64,000 nt of DNA, from positions 2,604,001 through 2,668,000 of the forward strand of contig CM056878.1 of NCBI GenBank assembly GCA_029876055.1. The letters are read 5' to 3'. The position numbers were made by a program, and so were the translations under genes. Under the pieces are notes generated by a model, which did no database searches, was not told the DNA's origin, and saw nothing but the letters and a program-made list of their open reading frames with translations. This DNA is from Madurella fahalii. Its lineage: Eukaryota > Ascomycota > Sordariomycetes > Sordariales. Positions 33,143-45,426 of this stretch are shown in pieces. Position 1 is the stretch's first letter. Each line of letters begins with the position of its first letter.

Positions 33143-34237
33143 TGCGGCAAGGTTGAGAAAGGAGGTTCTCCTTGGTATTTTTGGCAGTCATTGCGTTGCG
33201 TTGCGGCTGCGGCTGCTGATTTGTCTTGTCTTCTTTTGTCCTTGACGAGTCATAGTACCACAACACTGGCACAGAGGGGGCCCGGCATTACATAGCACAC
33301 ACACACACACACACACACACGCCCACACCACACACACAGAACACATATGCACATCTGATGGAGTTGGAGGTTGGTTGAAGGGTGGTTGGTGGGCACGGAT
33401 CGGCACACCCTCAGAAGGCTATATAGGAGGGAAGGGTAGGCAGGCATTGTCGCTTTGTTTTTTTTCTGCACTAATTTGTTCTGACCTTTTTTGGATTGTC
33501 CTTGATTTTGCGTCTGTTGCAAAGAAGAGAAAGTTCGCGTGCCTGCCTTCGTCTATTGCGTTTCCCAGTCTTTGGGCCGGTCGCGTTCCGTCCGGTTTGT
33601 TTGTTTTCCTACCAGAACATCCTGCAACCGAACATGCCGTAGTATCATTGCATACATGCCAACGGCACAGCGACCATATACCATACATACAGCAGAGCAC
33701 GGAAGTATACTTTATATACTGATAGGTAGTGTAGCACCCCGTTGGTAGACGTTGGGAAGGAAAGGGTGGGAAGCAAGTCATGAACGGATAGATATCTTAT
33801 GGATGGATGCTGGGCCGGGCCGATGGAACGAGGCAGCTCCAATGTATGCATCGAGGAAGCAGGATTGATGTTGATAGCGGATGATGGGTTGATAGCTAGA
33901 CTGCTGGATGGGGCGGGAGAATTTGGAGTTCTTGTACTGCGTAGTTGTGCTTTTACTCCTTAGTTGAATAGTATCCTGTCCGGTTCTGCACTTCCTGTGT
34001 GTCTATCTACAGTTTCCGGTGCTTGTCCCAGGTATAGTTAAGGAAGTTGGTGTTTGGTTCTACGGTGATCATCCGCAAAACCCTGTTGGATTTTGGCGAT
34101 GTACCTCGAGGTTGGGAGATGAGCTATGCCATAGGGAGGTAGTCGATGGTAGAGTAGTGGATCATGAAAGTATTGACATTGAAACCGTCGAGAGAACGTC
34201 GCATGCTAGTTCATGCCTCTTGGTCACTATGGCATCA
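33143..34237. other. Convergent intergenic region, DMA1 / VPS16
   Basis: About 1.1 kb holding both 3' ends and a CA microsatellite. No supportable gene. AT-richer than its neighbours. Confidence 0.5.
33296..33320. repeat. (CA)n microsatellite
   Basis: An uninterrupted CA run of about 25 bases, followed by an interrupted CCACACCACACACACA extension. Confidence 0.95.
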
Positions 34238-36981
34238 TCATTTCTTAAACACCGCCAACCCAAGCCTCTCAATCTCCTTTCCCTCAGCCGTTCCCCTGCC
34301 TACAGCTTCTAGCAGCCTGCTCCAGGCCTCAGCATCCTTGATCTTCACAGCCTCCTCAGCGGCTTTGACACGCATCCCGCACTTCTCATACATGGTAATT
34401 GCCTGGCCGGGTTCCAGCCCTGTGCACTTGGAGATGAAGATCGCCGCCAGACGAGGGTTGCCCGCCTGCAGCACTTGGTTGTAGAAAGGCTGCGTCAGGG
34501 TGCGTTAGTTGGCATCGCGAGACACGAGAGAGCGGCAGAGGTCTCAGGGGGCCGTACCTCCCAACCGATGGGGATCTTCCGTTGTCGTGATATCTCTTCA
34601 ATCTCATTCCAGTCTCGCTTCGCTACGAGAGCTTGTAGTCTGGGTCCATCCCAGTTAGTACACTCCTCTCTAGCGCTCTTGGGTAATACGCAAACTCACC
34701 GGATCCACCAGGCAACTTTTTCAGGAACCTTGAATTCGCTTTGTATCTTCTTGGCTCTACCATGATATCCGAGGCGGATTAGCTTAAACATGGTTTGGTT
34801 CACTGAGAGCCCCGTAAAGCTGTCTGTTAGGTCGCGGTCGAACGCCTCCTGCATCCGCAGCAGCGTAGTCGCTTCCTTCAACGCACTCAGCTCAAACGCG
34901 TGCTCTCTGGTGTTATCCGAGAGTAACTTAGCCGCAAGCGAGAGTTTGTCGCTCGCCGTCCTGCTCTCAGGCTGGCGTAAGGCCTCTCTGACAAATACAG
35001 CGGCTCCGTCCTGTCGGCGGTCATCTTGGTAGTACAAGTCCTTGAGGAGTGTAGTATCTTCATGTCCATCGCCATCGCCTTTGCGTGCTGACGCCTCCAC
35101 TAGAGCGGTAGCTATCGGCCTGCTGTTGATGACGCGGAAGAAGGCAGCCAGGGGCAGTTTGCGCTTGAGCTGGTGCAGGACAAAGTACACCAAGTCAGTA
35201 TCGCCGCTCTCGATGGCCTTGTCTAGCGCAAGCTCGTCTTCCTCCATGCTGAGCAGTAGCGGCACCTGCCGACCAGCGCGTGGCTCATGGTTCAGAAGCT
35301 CGGTGGCCAGGCGGCCCCTCCCTTCATCATAGGCGGCACGTGCAATTGCCTCGAAGGAAATGCCTGGTTTCCCTGAGAGCTTGTCGACAATCTTTCGACA
35401 GATAGTATCATCATCCTCAGAACCCAGCCTAACTTTGGCAGAGGCCCAGTGCACATAGATCTTATCAGTTGGCAAGCGAAGATAACCGGCAATTCGGAGG
35501 GCGAGGAGGTATTCGTGACGGTTGAGGAGACGGGCGATAAGCCCGGAAGGCGAGAGACGTTGGTACTGTTCGTAGGATAAAGGCAGGCCTATCTCAAAGA
35601 AGCGGACGGCGTTGAGAACGCGAAGCGTCTCGCACATATCCACGAATTCATCGCTGTTATAGATATCGAGGACGGACTTGCCGAAGGAAGCGGCCTTCAG
35701 GAGCTGTTTCTGCCAGTGTACGTTGAACTCCTGGCCCGCAGCATTCACGCACGCGTCCACGGCCTCAACGAGGTGGGGCCTGATTAGTTGGATATTGTCG
35801 TCGGCTTTTGGCGACTGCATTTCAAGCTGTTCCACCGCGTCCAGGAGGATAGATGCCGGGGAATTGGCACCGAGCCGGAACACCTCTTCTGTGACATCGG
35901 GGACCTTTTGCAGAAAGTCGCATGTGTCGTTGGCTATGATCCTGACTCCGTCATAGTCTGATGGTTGGTTAGAGGAGGACAGTGTCGGGTAGAGGATGTA
36001 GACTTACCGGGAACGAGATGTACCCTGCCACTGTCGTAGAAGAAGGTGGCTAACGAACCGCTCGGGCCGACGAGATGAACCTCGTCTTCCCAGGCAATGA
36101 CCACGGCATCATTGCCACACCATTCAAAATACTTGGGTGCGATCTTAGATTTGGAGTCGTGCTCGCTCAACCGGCTCTGGAAATCGCTGGTGATGACGTG
36201 GGCCTTTCCCGTCGCTGTGTAGAGCGCGCAAAACCTCCCGTTTGGCGACACAGCAATATGAGTGAAGGGGCCGATATCGAGGAAGCGATCCTCGCACTCG
36301 GTGGCATCAGACATGTAGATTGTCTGACCGATACTCAGGAGCACCTCAACTGACCGCGAGAGCGTGTATGCAGGGGGGATAATGTTCCACGAATGGACCT
36401 GCCCCTCTGGGGGTGAGGCCAGGAGCTTGGGACGGGGCTCATCGTAGGATGAGACGGAGACAAGGGCATTGTTGCTCAGGAGCGCGACGAGACCGTGGGA
36501 ATAAAACTTGCACGACTTTACACCAGCCTCGTCGGAGCCATTGCCCAGGGAGAACTGGGTGAATTCTCCCTGCAAGTCATAGTAGCATCTCACGGTGCCA
36601 TCTGCCGTGACGACGAGGAGTTTCTCGTCCTCGGACCAGCCAAGTCCTTTGATGGAACCCTGGTCCCAGTTGATGCGGCGGATGAGCTTGCCTGCGCAGC
36701 TGTAAATGTCGATGCTCGGCTTGGAGGCTCTTGTCGGTTGGTATGCGACCAGCTTGTCCTCATCGCGGTACAGGGCTGCGTTTGTGTTAGAGTGGGCGCG
36801 TCGTGGTCAGGACGCGGCAGGCATCCGTCTACTCACCAATAGCGCCTCCGTAGGGAGCACCAGCGACGAGATAGTTATCAAGGTCCAAGTCCTGGTCAAA
36901 AACCTGGGTGTAGAGCTGGGTCTTGCGGTAAAAGCGCTCACCAAGCTGTTCCCAGCCTGCTGTTGGATGAGCGACGTCCAT
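34238..36981 (-). CDS. vps16: Vacuolar protein sorting protein VPS16 (CORVET/HOPS core)
   Basis: Five exons, 36981-36837, 36775-36008, 35957-34700, 34639-34558 and 34489-34238, give 834 residues. The N-terminal half is the Vps16 beta-propeller (WEQLGERFYRKTQLYTQVF, KLIRRINWDQGSIKGLGWSE, YFEWCGNDAVVIAWEDEVHL). The C-terminal half is the alpha-solenoid (ASILLDAVEQLEMQSPKADD, HWQKQLLKAASFGKSVLDIY, EQYQRLSPSGLIARLLNRHE, YLLALRIAGYL) ending in TGLEPGQAITMYEKCGMRVK and AAEEAVKIKDAEAWSRL. Vps16 is a class C subunit shared by CORVET and HOPS, needed for endosome-vacuole and autophagosome-vacuole fusion; it binds Vps33. All intron phases close. The gene is divergent with ATG16, 339 bases away. Confidence 0.96.
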
Positions 36982-37320
36982 TGTTTGTCATCTCCCCATG
37001 CTTAGTTGTGCAGAAGGGGCTCTTCCATCGGGCGCGAGTGTAGTTGGAGGATATTTTGTTGAACAAAGACGCTGAAGCTTGGGGCTAGGCAGCCCAAAGC
37101 CAGAGGGAGCAGGCAGCTGAGTCGGGATTCACACTGTATACATACCAACAAGCTATGGCCAAGGTAACCCCGGGCTGACCCTTGTCACCAAACGGCGGGG
37201 TTATGCATCATTCACGTCCAAACGCCGTGCATCCATCTCCCTCTGCTTGTTTCTGGGCCTCTGATTTCAGCCTTCCGTCTTTCCGGCAATACCGGGCTGC
37301 TCGGCAGGAGGCAAGGCACC
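36982..37320. promoter_or_regulatory. Shared divergent promoter, VPS16 / ATG16
   Basis: Only 339 bases separate the two ATGs, so both promoters and leaders must share this segment. No TATA box is obvious. Both genes act at the vacuole/autophagy end of trafficking. Confidence 0.6.
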
Positions 37321-38057
37321 ATGGCAGACTGGAGGCAAGAGTATCTCGCCGGCATCAGGGACGCCGAGAAACAAAACCCTGTTAATCGCGAGATTATCGC
37401 AGCATGTCAGTTGGCAGCCCCGCCATGGTCGAGTCCCTGACGACACAACAGTCAACGACGGAGAGTCTCGAAGCTGACCAAAGGTCCCACAACCTGCCAG
37501 ACTCGCAACTCCTCGACCGCGTCTCCGCCCTCGAAGCCGAAAAAGCGGCACTTCAAGCCCGATCCGAAACCGCCGGGACTCCTTCGACCCTCCCGTCTAA
37601 GGGCTCGCCAGCGCCCAAGACCACGTCCCCCGCTCCGTCCGCCCCGCCCGCGGAAGACACCCCAGCAATAGCCCGCCTACGACTCGAGCTCGCCGAGGCT
37701 CTCCGCGCAAAAGGGCAATTTCAGCACCGCCTCCAAGCAGCCGAGGAAGAGCTCACCCGCCTCCGCACCAAGGCAGCCGCCGACTCCAAAGCCTTGCGCG
37801 GCCTCACCTCAGATAAGCGCACTCTCACAATCAAGCTACGCGATCGTGAGGAAGAGCTCCGGGTCAAGAATAAGCTGGTGGCGGATGTACAGGACGAGCT
37901 CGCCGTGCTCAACATGCAGCTCGATATGGTGGAGAAGCGGCGGGCCGAGCAGGAAGCCGAGAACAAGCAGCTTGTCGAGCGTTTCATGAGGCGGGTTGGG
38001 CAAGAGGCCGAGGCCATGAACTTGGCAAACGAACCGCTATTCAGCAAGAAGAGGTGA
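37321..38057 (+). CDS. atg16: Autophagy protein ATG16
   Basis: Two exons, 37321-37405 and 37501-38057, give 213 residues. Exon 1 encodes the Atg5-binding N-terminal helix (MADWRQEYLAGIRDAEKQNP). Splicing at T|AC gives AAYSQLLDRVSALEAEKAAL. After a Pro/Ser linker, a long coiled coil runs to the end (LRLELAEALRAKGQFQHRLQ, LTIKLRDREEELRVKNKLVA, DVQDELAVLNMQLDMVEKRR). There is no WD40 part, as usual in fungi. Atg16 dimerises and forms the Atg12-Atg5-Atg16 complex that promotes Atg8 lipidation at the phagophore. An unspliced reading of exon 1 stops after about 35 codons, which confirms the intron. Confidence 0.93.
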
Positions 38058-38388
38058 AGACCTCACCCGCGGGAAGGTGTTGGAAACGAGCGGCAAATGT
38101 CATCATGATCATGATCTCTTCGGTCAAAGCTCAGGCGCCAGACTACCGTTGTGTTGAAGATTCGACTTTGGCTATCTGAACAAGGTATGTTAGAATACAT
38201 TGGCCCGCTCGCTCCTCCAATACTCTTGTCATCGTTATCTCCCAAATCATACAACAGAAATCACTATACAGGCCACCAATGTCTTTGCAGACCGTGCTCT
38301 GCAGTCCGATATTCCGACCTCATACTCTCCCGAAATATCCCACCCTGAACCACCAAAATATCCCCACTAATCTATGCAATAGGAAAGA
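38058..38388. other. Short convergent intergenic region, ATG16 / DOT1
   Basis: 331 bases between two stop codons on opposite strands; both 3' untranslated regions are likely to overlap or abut here. Nothing else is seen. Confidence 0.5.
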
Positions 38389-40065
38389 TCACTTCCTCGT
38401 CGAGATGCAAAACATCCCCGGCGCCCCGGTCCAGCTGACATAACCCCCGGGGTATGTTAAGTGTTCAACTTCCAAAATGGACGAAGCAACATCGTTCTCG
38501 GCAATTTTGTTGTCGTGAACAAACGTCTTGAGCGACACTATCTTACATCCAATCTTGAGGTCCAAGAAGATGTTGACGAGATGGTCGTTGAGCTGCGACG
38601 TAAATGCCTGGTTATTGACTAGCACCACGTCGGCTCTTTTGAGCGCCGCGAGCGTCTTCTCGCTCTTACGGAAATCGCCCCGCTCGAGATAGACCTTGCC
38701 AGGCGCGATACCCCAGAGACGGCAACGCGCCATAAACTCCTTCTTTTGCGCCTCGGCGAGGTTGCACGCATTCTCCATCATCTCGCAACCCCAGCTCTCG
38801 CAACCTCTTTCCAGCGCCGCCTGAAGCGTCACATTACCCACACCCGAGCCGAGGTCGACGAATACCATGTCCGAGGTCAACTTTGTCCGCTCGAAGATAT
38901 CGGAGATGAAGGGGTGGAGCAGCTCGCCGTAGACGTTGTCGCTGCCGTTCTCGTACTTGGCAAGAAGCTCGACTTTGGGCGCCACAGTTCGGTCGTATAC
39001 CTGGTCCAGAATGAATTCGACAAGCTCCCGGGGCACGCCCCGCATACCATCAAGGTTCTTAGCAAGGATGCCCTTCTTCTGAAGTGCTAAGAGCTCCTCG
39101 TTGTATTCCGCCAGTGCCGCCTTAAAGCCCTTCCCATCATTCGTGTTCTTGCTCTTCTCCAGGCGGCGGTAGATACCCGAGTTCTGATCTAGGAACGGCT
39201 GCGCTTCGTCGTCGGTCAGATATGTCGAGGCAACGTGTTTAACCACCTTCATAATATCCACGGCGCCGTCGATCTTGTCTTTGCCCCATACAAGCTCGTA
39301 CCTGGAAACGGTTAGCTCACTCTCTCCCACTTCCCAGGACAGAAGAAAAAAAGGGAATAATAAAGAAGAAGGAAAAAAAAGAAAAGAAAAGAAAAGAAAA
39401 GAAAAGAATATCTCTCACTTCTCCAAGTAATTAGACCCAGGATACCGCAGCCTCACCCCAACCTCGTCCCTTCCCAGCCTCATGACAGGTTGACACCTAT
39501 CCGCCAGCGACGCGACATCTACCGAGTGCACAATCGCTAGCTTCTCATCCGCACCGTCTCCACCATCTCCGCCTCCACCTCCAGTCCATAACCGCGCGTG
39601 CCGCAGCCGCCGCGCAGGATCCTCCACCGCCTCGGTGTGCGCCCGTTTCCGCCGCTTGTGCGGGTCCAACCGGTCCCGCCAGTCGTCGTCGTCATCCGAC
39701 CCGGGCTCCGACTCGCTGAAGCTTGGACTGGCCGGAGACCGGCTGCTGCTGATGAGCCGGGCGGCGCGTTTCCGGCCGTGGTTGGTTTCCGGGGAGGTAG
39801 ACGCCTGCAACCGCTTGGATCGCGAGGAGGGGAATGAGGTCGGGTTGGGCGAGGCGCGCGGAGTGCCGCGCGCGCTGCTGGCGGCTGTGGTGGTCGCTAC
39901 CGAGGATGCGCGCCCATTGCTGGTGGTAGTGGTAGTGGTAGTGGCGGTGGTGATTGCCTTCTTTTTCAGCTGCGGGGTCGCGGTCACGGCCGGTGCGACG
40001 GCTTGCTTGACTTTGCGGACTTCGGCTTTGACCTTGAATTTGGATTTTTGGTTGAATATGCTCAT
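38389..40065 (-). CDS. dot1: Histone H3-lysine-79 methyltransferase DOT1
   Basis: Two exons, 40065-39419 and 39301-38389, give 519 residues. The frame is open further upstream only from a GTG, so the ATG at 40065 (MSIFNQKSKFKVKAEVRKVK) is used. The N-terminus is basic and low complexity (a poly-Thr run, KRKR patches) and probably binds nucleosomes. The catalytic domain follows: YELVWGKDKIDG, YNEELLALQKKGILAKNLDG, VYGELLHPFISDIFE, motif I VFVDLGSGVGNVTLQAALE (about residues 362-380), CESWGCEMMENA, and VLVNNQAFTSQLND, with GCKIVSLKTFVHDN near the end. This is the non-SET H3K79 methyltransferase that marks active chromatin and influences telomeric silencing and checkpoint response. The intron is 117 bases and holds a TTTTC repeat. 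Confidence 0.96.
39302..39418 (-). repeat. DOT1 intron with (TTTTC)n microsatellite
   Basis: The plus strand at about 39373-39408 reads GAAAA repeated; the intron has a GTGAGA donor and a TTTCCAG acceptor, with GCTAAC just before. Confidence 0.85.
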
Positions 40066-41977
40066 CTTGAAGGACTTGGTTGGTGGTACTGAGTAGCGAT
40101 GGGTTGGAGGTGCTGAGGTTAGGCGGGCGGGTGAGGCTAGGTCGGGTAGGCTGCCTGCGGGTCGGATGCGCAGCTGACCGGGGGCGACGCGTGATGGCGC
40201 GGTCTTCAGGGGTAATACGGGGTCATGTAGTACCGTTTCCTTGCTTGTGGTGATCACAAAGAGAGTGTAAGGGTGCACTCGGCCACTGGTGAGAGAATGA
40301 CGGAGAAGCGGGTATAGCAGGGGTGGCGTGTACGAATATATGCAGTGAGAGCGAGGCTGTGGTGGTGAGACACGAGGCGTCGTGGAGGAAGATTGAGCGC
40401 AGGTCCATTGGGACTGGGGTAAGGCGGAACTTTCTTTTCCCCGCTGAGTGGATGCAGGGCGCCTTGACAGCTGCCGTCACGTTGCGCGGCCGCGACAGCG
40501 GTCCTTCAGGGTGGCGCGATCCAGAATCTTCCCGAAGTCATGTGACCTCCTACCAGATTCTGGGGCCGAAGGCGCGATTCCCTTTACAGTTAGAAACGGT
40601 CAAAGTCCAGCTCGACTCTGACTCTGATATTAAAGTATTGTATTTGCAAATACAGGTGATCTTTCCCATGGAGTTCTCTTATGGAGTAGCCAGGCAGTTG
40701 TCCTCCCGAATGTTTCATTTCCTCGAAACCAATAACTACACGGTTCAAGCACCCGACACGGCCCCATTCGCCGATTCCCATCAAGTCGGGTCCATTCTAA
40801 GTAAACTTTTTGCAATAAACTATTGCATAAGGTACCAACGGAACGTATCTTTGCGCGCCATGCCTGCAACACGAACTCCATCCCAATCGCCCACCCAACC
40901 GCATATACAAAAGGATGAACTCCAGGTTGCCGCCCGTCTGGTCACCTTTTGTGCCACGACAGCGAGGTGAGCAGTGGCGAGTGGCTGGCTTAATTAGTGG
41001 GTCCTTGAGTTCAATCTACCTATACACCCATTATACGGTGGTCCCACCCTTTGACGTCATGATTCGCGACCTTCCTTATCGTCTTCCTGCTGCTTCCAAT
41101 GCGGCAATCAATCCATCTCATTTGTACTTGAAACATTATGTGTCGAGAAATCCTCGGTCATTTGGATAGTATTTGGTCTACTCTATACAGATGCGTGTTT
41201 CTGCGAGGAGGGAATGAAGCTGGCCAGATCCACGGCAGTTGCTTCTGGCAAGGACAAGGGTCAGGAGACACGAGCCACAGCTGGATACCTGCATGGCTGG
41301 TAGCTTTCCGACGAGATGAACCGTCCCCAAGGTGCTCCATATCCTTTGATCCAATTGTATCTGCATTTGGTGGAGAGCATGGGCCTTTGGTGCCGAGAAC
41401 TGGTTCAGATCGCGAGTTGACGCAAGCCACCGAATCACGCCGGCAGCACAAAAGCAAGCTTTGTCTGGGACGAGAACGGCTAACCCACAACTGGAGATGT
41501 GACGCATGCATTGCTTTTCTTGGCTCCTCGTTCTGGATCATCACAGCTCTGATAACAGCCTGCTGCAAAGGAGCTGCGTTGTGCGGAACACAAGAACGGA
41601 AACTGTGGTGACCTCGTCCAATGTCGGGGCTTTCCTCTCTTAACATTTCAGGAAATCGTTCGGCCCTCGCTCCATTCTATGACGCACTCCATCATTTCAC
41701 AGCTTGTGCTCTCACGTCACTTGTCCCTCTTGCCTCTTCGCACACCCAACCAGGCAGTCCAGCCTCTGCCTGCTATAAACGGGTTCCCCTCTTGGACCCC
41801 ATGGCTGGCACCCCAAACCACTTACATCCTCGTAACCTACCGGCCTTTGTCCACTTTTTACAAGAACTGGCAGTCGCAATCTCTGATACCCAACATTGTT
41901 TTTCCCTTTTAATACTCTGCCCCATCGAGTGATACCCCTTACCCTTTCCACATACCAAATCCGCATCACCTCTCAAG
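40066..41977. promoter_or_regulatory. Divergent intergenic region, DOT1 / HAM1-like
   Basis: 1.9 kb without a supportable gene. It holds a perfect 16-base palindrome, TGTATTTGCAAATACA, at 40639-40654 and a TATA-like element near the HAM1-like gene. Open frames at 40323-40970 and 41158-41646 have no domain. Confidence 0.5.
41774..41779 (+). promoter_or_regulatory. Candidate TATA box of the HAM1-like gene
   Basis: TATAAA about 200 bases before the ATG, followed by pyrimidine-rich leader DNA. Position and context fit a fungal promoter, but no start site is known. Confidence 0.35.
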
Positions 41978-44820
41978 ATGAATTCGTCGGGGAGCCCCAA
42001 CGTCAACAAGCCTTCCGATACCAAGCAGAAGGAAGCGGACGTGAATCGCAAGCTCCAGATCTACGGCATAATTAATGCATTCAAGAATGGCAAAGTCCCT
42101 TCGGTGTGTGCCAATGCCCGCATTGCATTATCGGAGCTGACGTGCTGACGAGAGATGTATAGAATGACCAGATAGATGTCGCCCTGAACAGCTTCCTCGA
42201 ATCTAAGGCACTCTCGAGCCCATCTGAGAAGCTCTCGAGCGAAGGAAAAGCGCTCGTGGCTGACGTCAGGGAAGTCGTGAAGCATGCCAAGTACCTACTG
42301 CTCTCCAAGAACGAAGGCAACCTGCTCCAGGATTTTATTTGGCAGACTGAGCAGTGGGACGCGAAGTCTGTCGCTCCCCCAGATGCCCCTGTCAACAAGG
42401 AGACGGCGCGCCAACACGGCAATCAGGCCCTTGAGGGTTTGCGCACTCTCGGAACTTTGATCATTACCAACGGCCAGTTCCGGAAACTCCGTACGTTCCA
42501 TTCCGTTGCGATTTGTAGGCTGCAAACAGTATTGACCATGAATAGTCAAGGATGCCACGACTTTGCTCCGCGATATGGCCGGCGATGCCGCAGCCAATGC
42601 CGCCTCTCGTGTTAGGCCATCTCAGGAGGACCTCGACCAGATCGATGCTCCTGCTACAGACAACACTTGGCATGATAAACCCAACATGTCCAAAGACAGC
42701 ATGAAGGGCAAGTTCAACGAACTATACAAGGGCAATCCAAAGGAAGATTTGAAGGCAGCAGGCGCTGAAGGCACGTCCGGAGCCCACCCTGCCGGCTCCT
42801 CGGACCCCCGAGATCTGGCAACCACCGCAGCACAGGACCGTCAGACGGGCGCTTCTTCAGGAGTTGATGCTGTCGGGGGCGCAGTGACAGCTGCGGACTC
42901 GCTGAAGCGGAAGGTTGACGACAACGTTGACCAAGAGACCAAGGACAAGGCCAAGGCCAAAAATGACGAGTATCGGGAGCGTGTGAGGAAGTATTTCTCT
43001 CGCAAGGTGCCACAGGAGCGTCGGGACCAGACGGTTTGGCGCCTCAAGGTATGTTCGCCCCCCCCCCCCCCGGGGGGATTCGCAGCAGACGGTATCTAAT
43101 ATTTCTCCAAGAAAATGATTCTCGAATGCCAGCAGCATCCCGACTACCAGCGTGCGATCCAGACCCTTCTGGATCTTGCCGAGGAGTATGGCGATCACGC
43201 AAACAGGACGGCAAGAGGAGGTACAGGCACTGTCAAGGATGCTCGGTCTGGTCTGATCCAGGCCGAAACCGATCTCAAGGTTGGTTAGACTTGCTGGATC
43301 AGAATGAAACTGCCGCTAACTGTCTGTGCTAGACTCTGATCGAGAGATTTGCGAATGGTACCTCAACCGACGACTTGTGGGACTCGGTCAAGACCATCTA
43401 CGACGATGCCGACCGCGATCCTCAGCTCCGGAACTGGTTCAAGTCCCTCAACAACTACATCCGCCGATGCCTTCAGGAGCAGGGCTACATCCTGGACGAC
43501 GATTCAAATGCCCAATGGCACCGCCTGTATGACGAGGGCAATTACCTTCTGCGCAACAAGTACCGCGGCCATACCGACCGTATCGTGGATGAGATCAAGT
43601 TCTTGGCCGATCAATTCGATCAAGACCCGCAGAACAAAGCTTTTGCTGCCTCGCTGACCAAGCTCTTCACTGACCTTGGCAATGACGAGAACGGGAAGCC
43701 GACTTTCAAGCCGCATCTGGTCAAAGATCTAACGGACGTCATCCTCCCAGCCGTGTTCGAGAAGGTCGCCTACGTCCCAGTGCCGCGCATCGAGTTCACA
43801 GATTCCCAGTTCGACGTGGTCATTGAAAACCTTGTACTTGAGAGCGACAACTTCATGCCAAACGTGCTCGAGATTGCTAGCGAGAACTACAAGCGCTTTG
43901 GGCGGAAGAAGGTTGCCAACAAGAGCCACTACTCGGTTGACGTCAAAGTGGCAGGTATCCAGATGGACTTGCGCGACGTCAGCTACTACATCAAGCGCAA
44001 ACAGGGCTTCCCCTCGATCACCGACAAGGGAGTAGCAAACCTTTTGTTGGCTGGCGACGGCTTCACTTTCCGGATGAAGTTGACTTCGCCAGACCAGAAG
44101 GACCAGCAGTCCTTCTTCAAGGTCGACAAGGTTGATGTTTCGGTCAAGAACCTGAATATCAAGCTTGTCAAATCTAACCACAAGCTGCTGTTTGGTGTCT
44201 TCAAACCTCTCATGCTCAAGGCGCTACGCCCCGGGTTGCAAAAGGCCCTGGAGAAGGCAATCAAGGATCAGGCTAGACGGGTGGATGCCCTCATGTTCCA
44301 GATCAAACAGGAGGCTGACAGGGCGCGTGAGCAAGCTCGCGAAGATCCGGAGCAAGTGCCAAACCTGTACAACCGCTACATGACTGCGGTCCAGAAGCGG
44401 GTTCTCCAAGGCAAGCAGAAGGCTGAGGAGGTTGCGGCAGACAAGAAGGTCAACTATGCCATGACCAAGGAGGACAGCATATTCCCCAACATCCACCTTC
44501 CGGGCGGCATCAGCTCCAAGGCCACTGAGTACAAGGAGTTGGCGCGCAAGGGTGACAAGTGGGAGAGTCCCGTCTTCTCCATCGGAAGCGCCGGGAAGAG
44601 TAGTGACATCCCCGCCACTCCCCGGATCACACGCAAGCCGCACGCAGCTAGCAACGGCCGCGCGGCCGACAGAAATGCCCATGCAGCCGACGGAAACGCC
44701 GCCTATGGAAGCTTCGGCGCGCCTGGCGCTAATGGCATCCAGGCAAACGGAAACAGGCTCAACGGAAGTAACAAAGCCAACCCCCCTGTTATCGCTCAGA
44801 CAGGGGCGTTCGCGGCTTAG
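41978..44820 (+). CDS. HAM1-like protein (formerly DUF4449 family)
   Basis: Five exons, 41978-42103, 42163-42490, 42546-43048, 43112-43279 and 43333-44820, give 870 residues. The N-terminal part (DVNRKLQIYGIINAFKNGKV, ALVADVREVVKHAKYLL, DFIWQTEQWD) and the C-terminal part (PRIEFTDSQFDVVIENLVLE, then SVDVKVAGIQMDLRDVSYYI, FRMKLTS, FFKVDKVDVSVKNLNIKLVK, HKLLFGVFKPLMLKALRPGL) fit the HAM1-like N- and C-terminal domains of filamentous fungi. The beta-rich C-terminal section resembles lipid-binding TULIP/BPI-like folds, so a lipid-transfer role is possible but inferred. A charged helical section (ADSLKRKVDDNVDQETKDKA) lies between. There is no signal peptide. The tail is an Ala/Asn/Gly-rich repeat (ADRNAHAADGNAAYG). 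The third intron contains 14 C followed by 6 G. Confidence 0.85.
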
Positions 44821-45426
44821 GGAGAGTGCGAAGTGTGATTGCACTTGGCAGAACGGGAGATCAACAAATCCTAACCGGTGATGGAGAGAAGAAAAAGAGC
44901 GAGATCCGTGGATATGGGAGTTCTATACCCAATTCAAAGCAAATGACCGGGCGTTTAGGGGGATTATCAGGCTCATCAGATTGTATTAATCAAGGGAACG
45001 ACGGGAGCAGACACAGCGCGTGGCTCTGTGTGTCCGTATTAGCTCACTCCCTACTCACTACTCTTTTCCTTTTGTCACGTACAAACGTTGCGCTTAACAT
45101 TTCAATCACTCTAACTAATCACATTTGGAATTCAAGTTTAAGTTACAAGTTGTTGAATGAGAAGTGAGATATAGAGGAAGCTGATCTCTTTATGACGTCA
45201 AAAGTGCGGGTTAGGGTTGAATGTGTCTTTGCTGCCTGGAGGTTAATTGCAGGCAGCGGCCTGCGCTTGTTCACGAGAGATCCAGCAACACCATTATATA
45301 AGCTCTTATCGGCGACATGATTTGGCGTGTATCCACGACCACCTCCAAAGTCGTGGCAGCAATCGTCCAAATCACACCGCCTACCTTCACTACCATTTAC
45401 CAATCTATCAACCGTGTCTGCCCAGA
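44821..45426. other. Intergenic, HAM1-like 3' end and LIG4 promoter
   Basis: 606 bases between two genes in the same direction. It holds the 3' end of the HAM1-like gene and the LIG4 promoter with a TATA-like element at 45295. Nothing else is seen. Confidence 0.5.
45295..45301 (+). promoter_or_regulatory. Candidate TATA box of LIG4
   Basis: TATATAA about 126 bases before the LIG4 ATG. Confidence 0.4.

Noticed and set aside
40323..40970. Plus-strand frame of 215 codons upstream of the HAM1-like gene
   Set aside because: No domain, crosses the DOT1 promoter, and runs through the palindrome region.
41158..41646. Minus-strand frame of 162 codons
   Set aside because: Nothing recognisable; mixed composition and neighbouring alternative frames of similar length.
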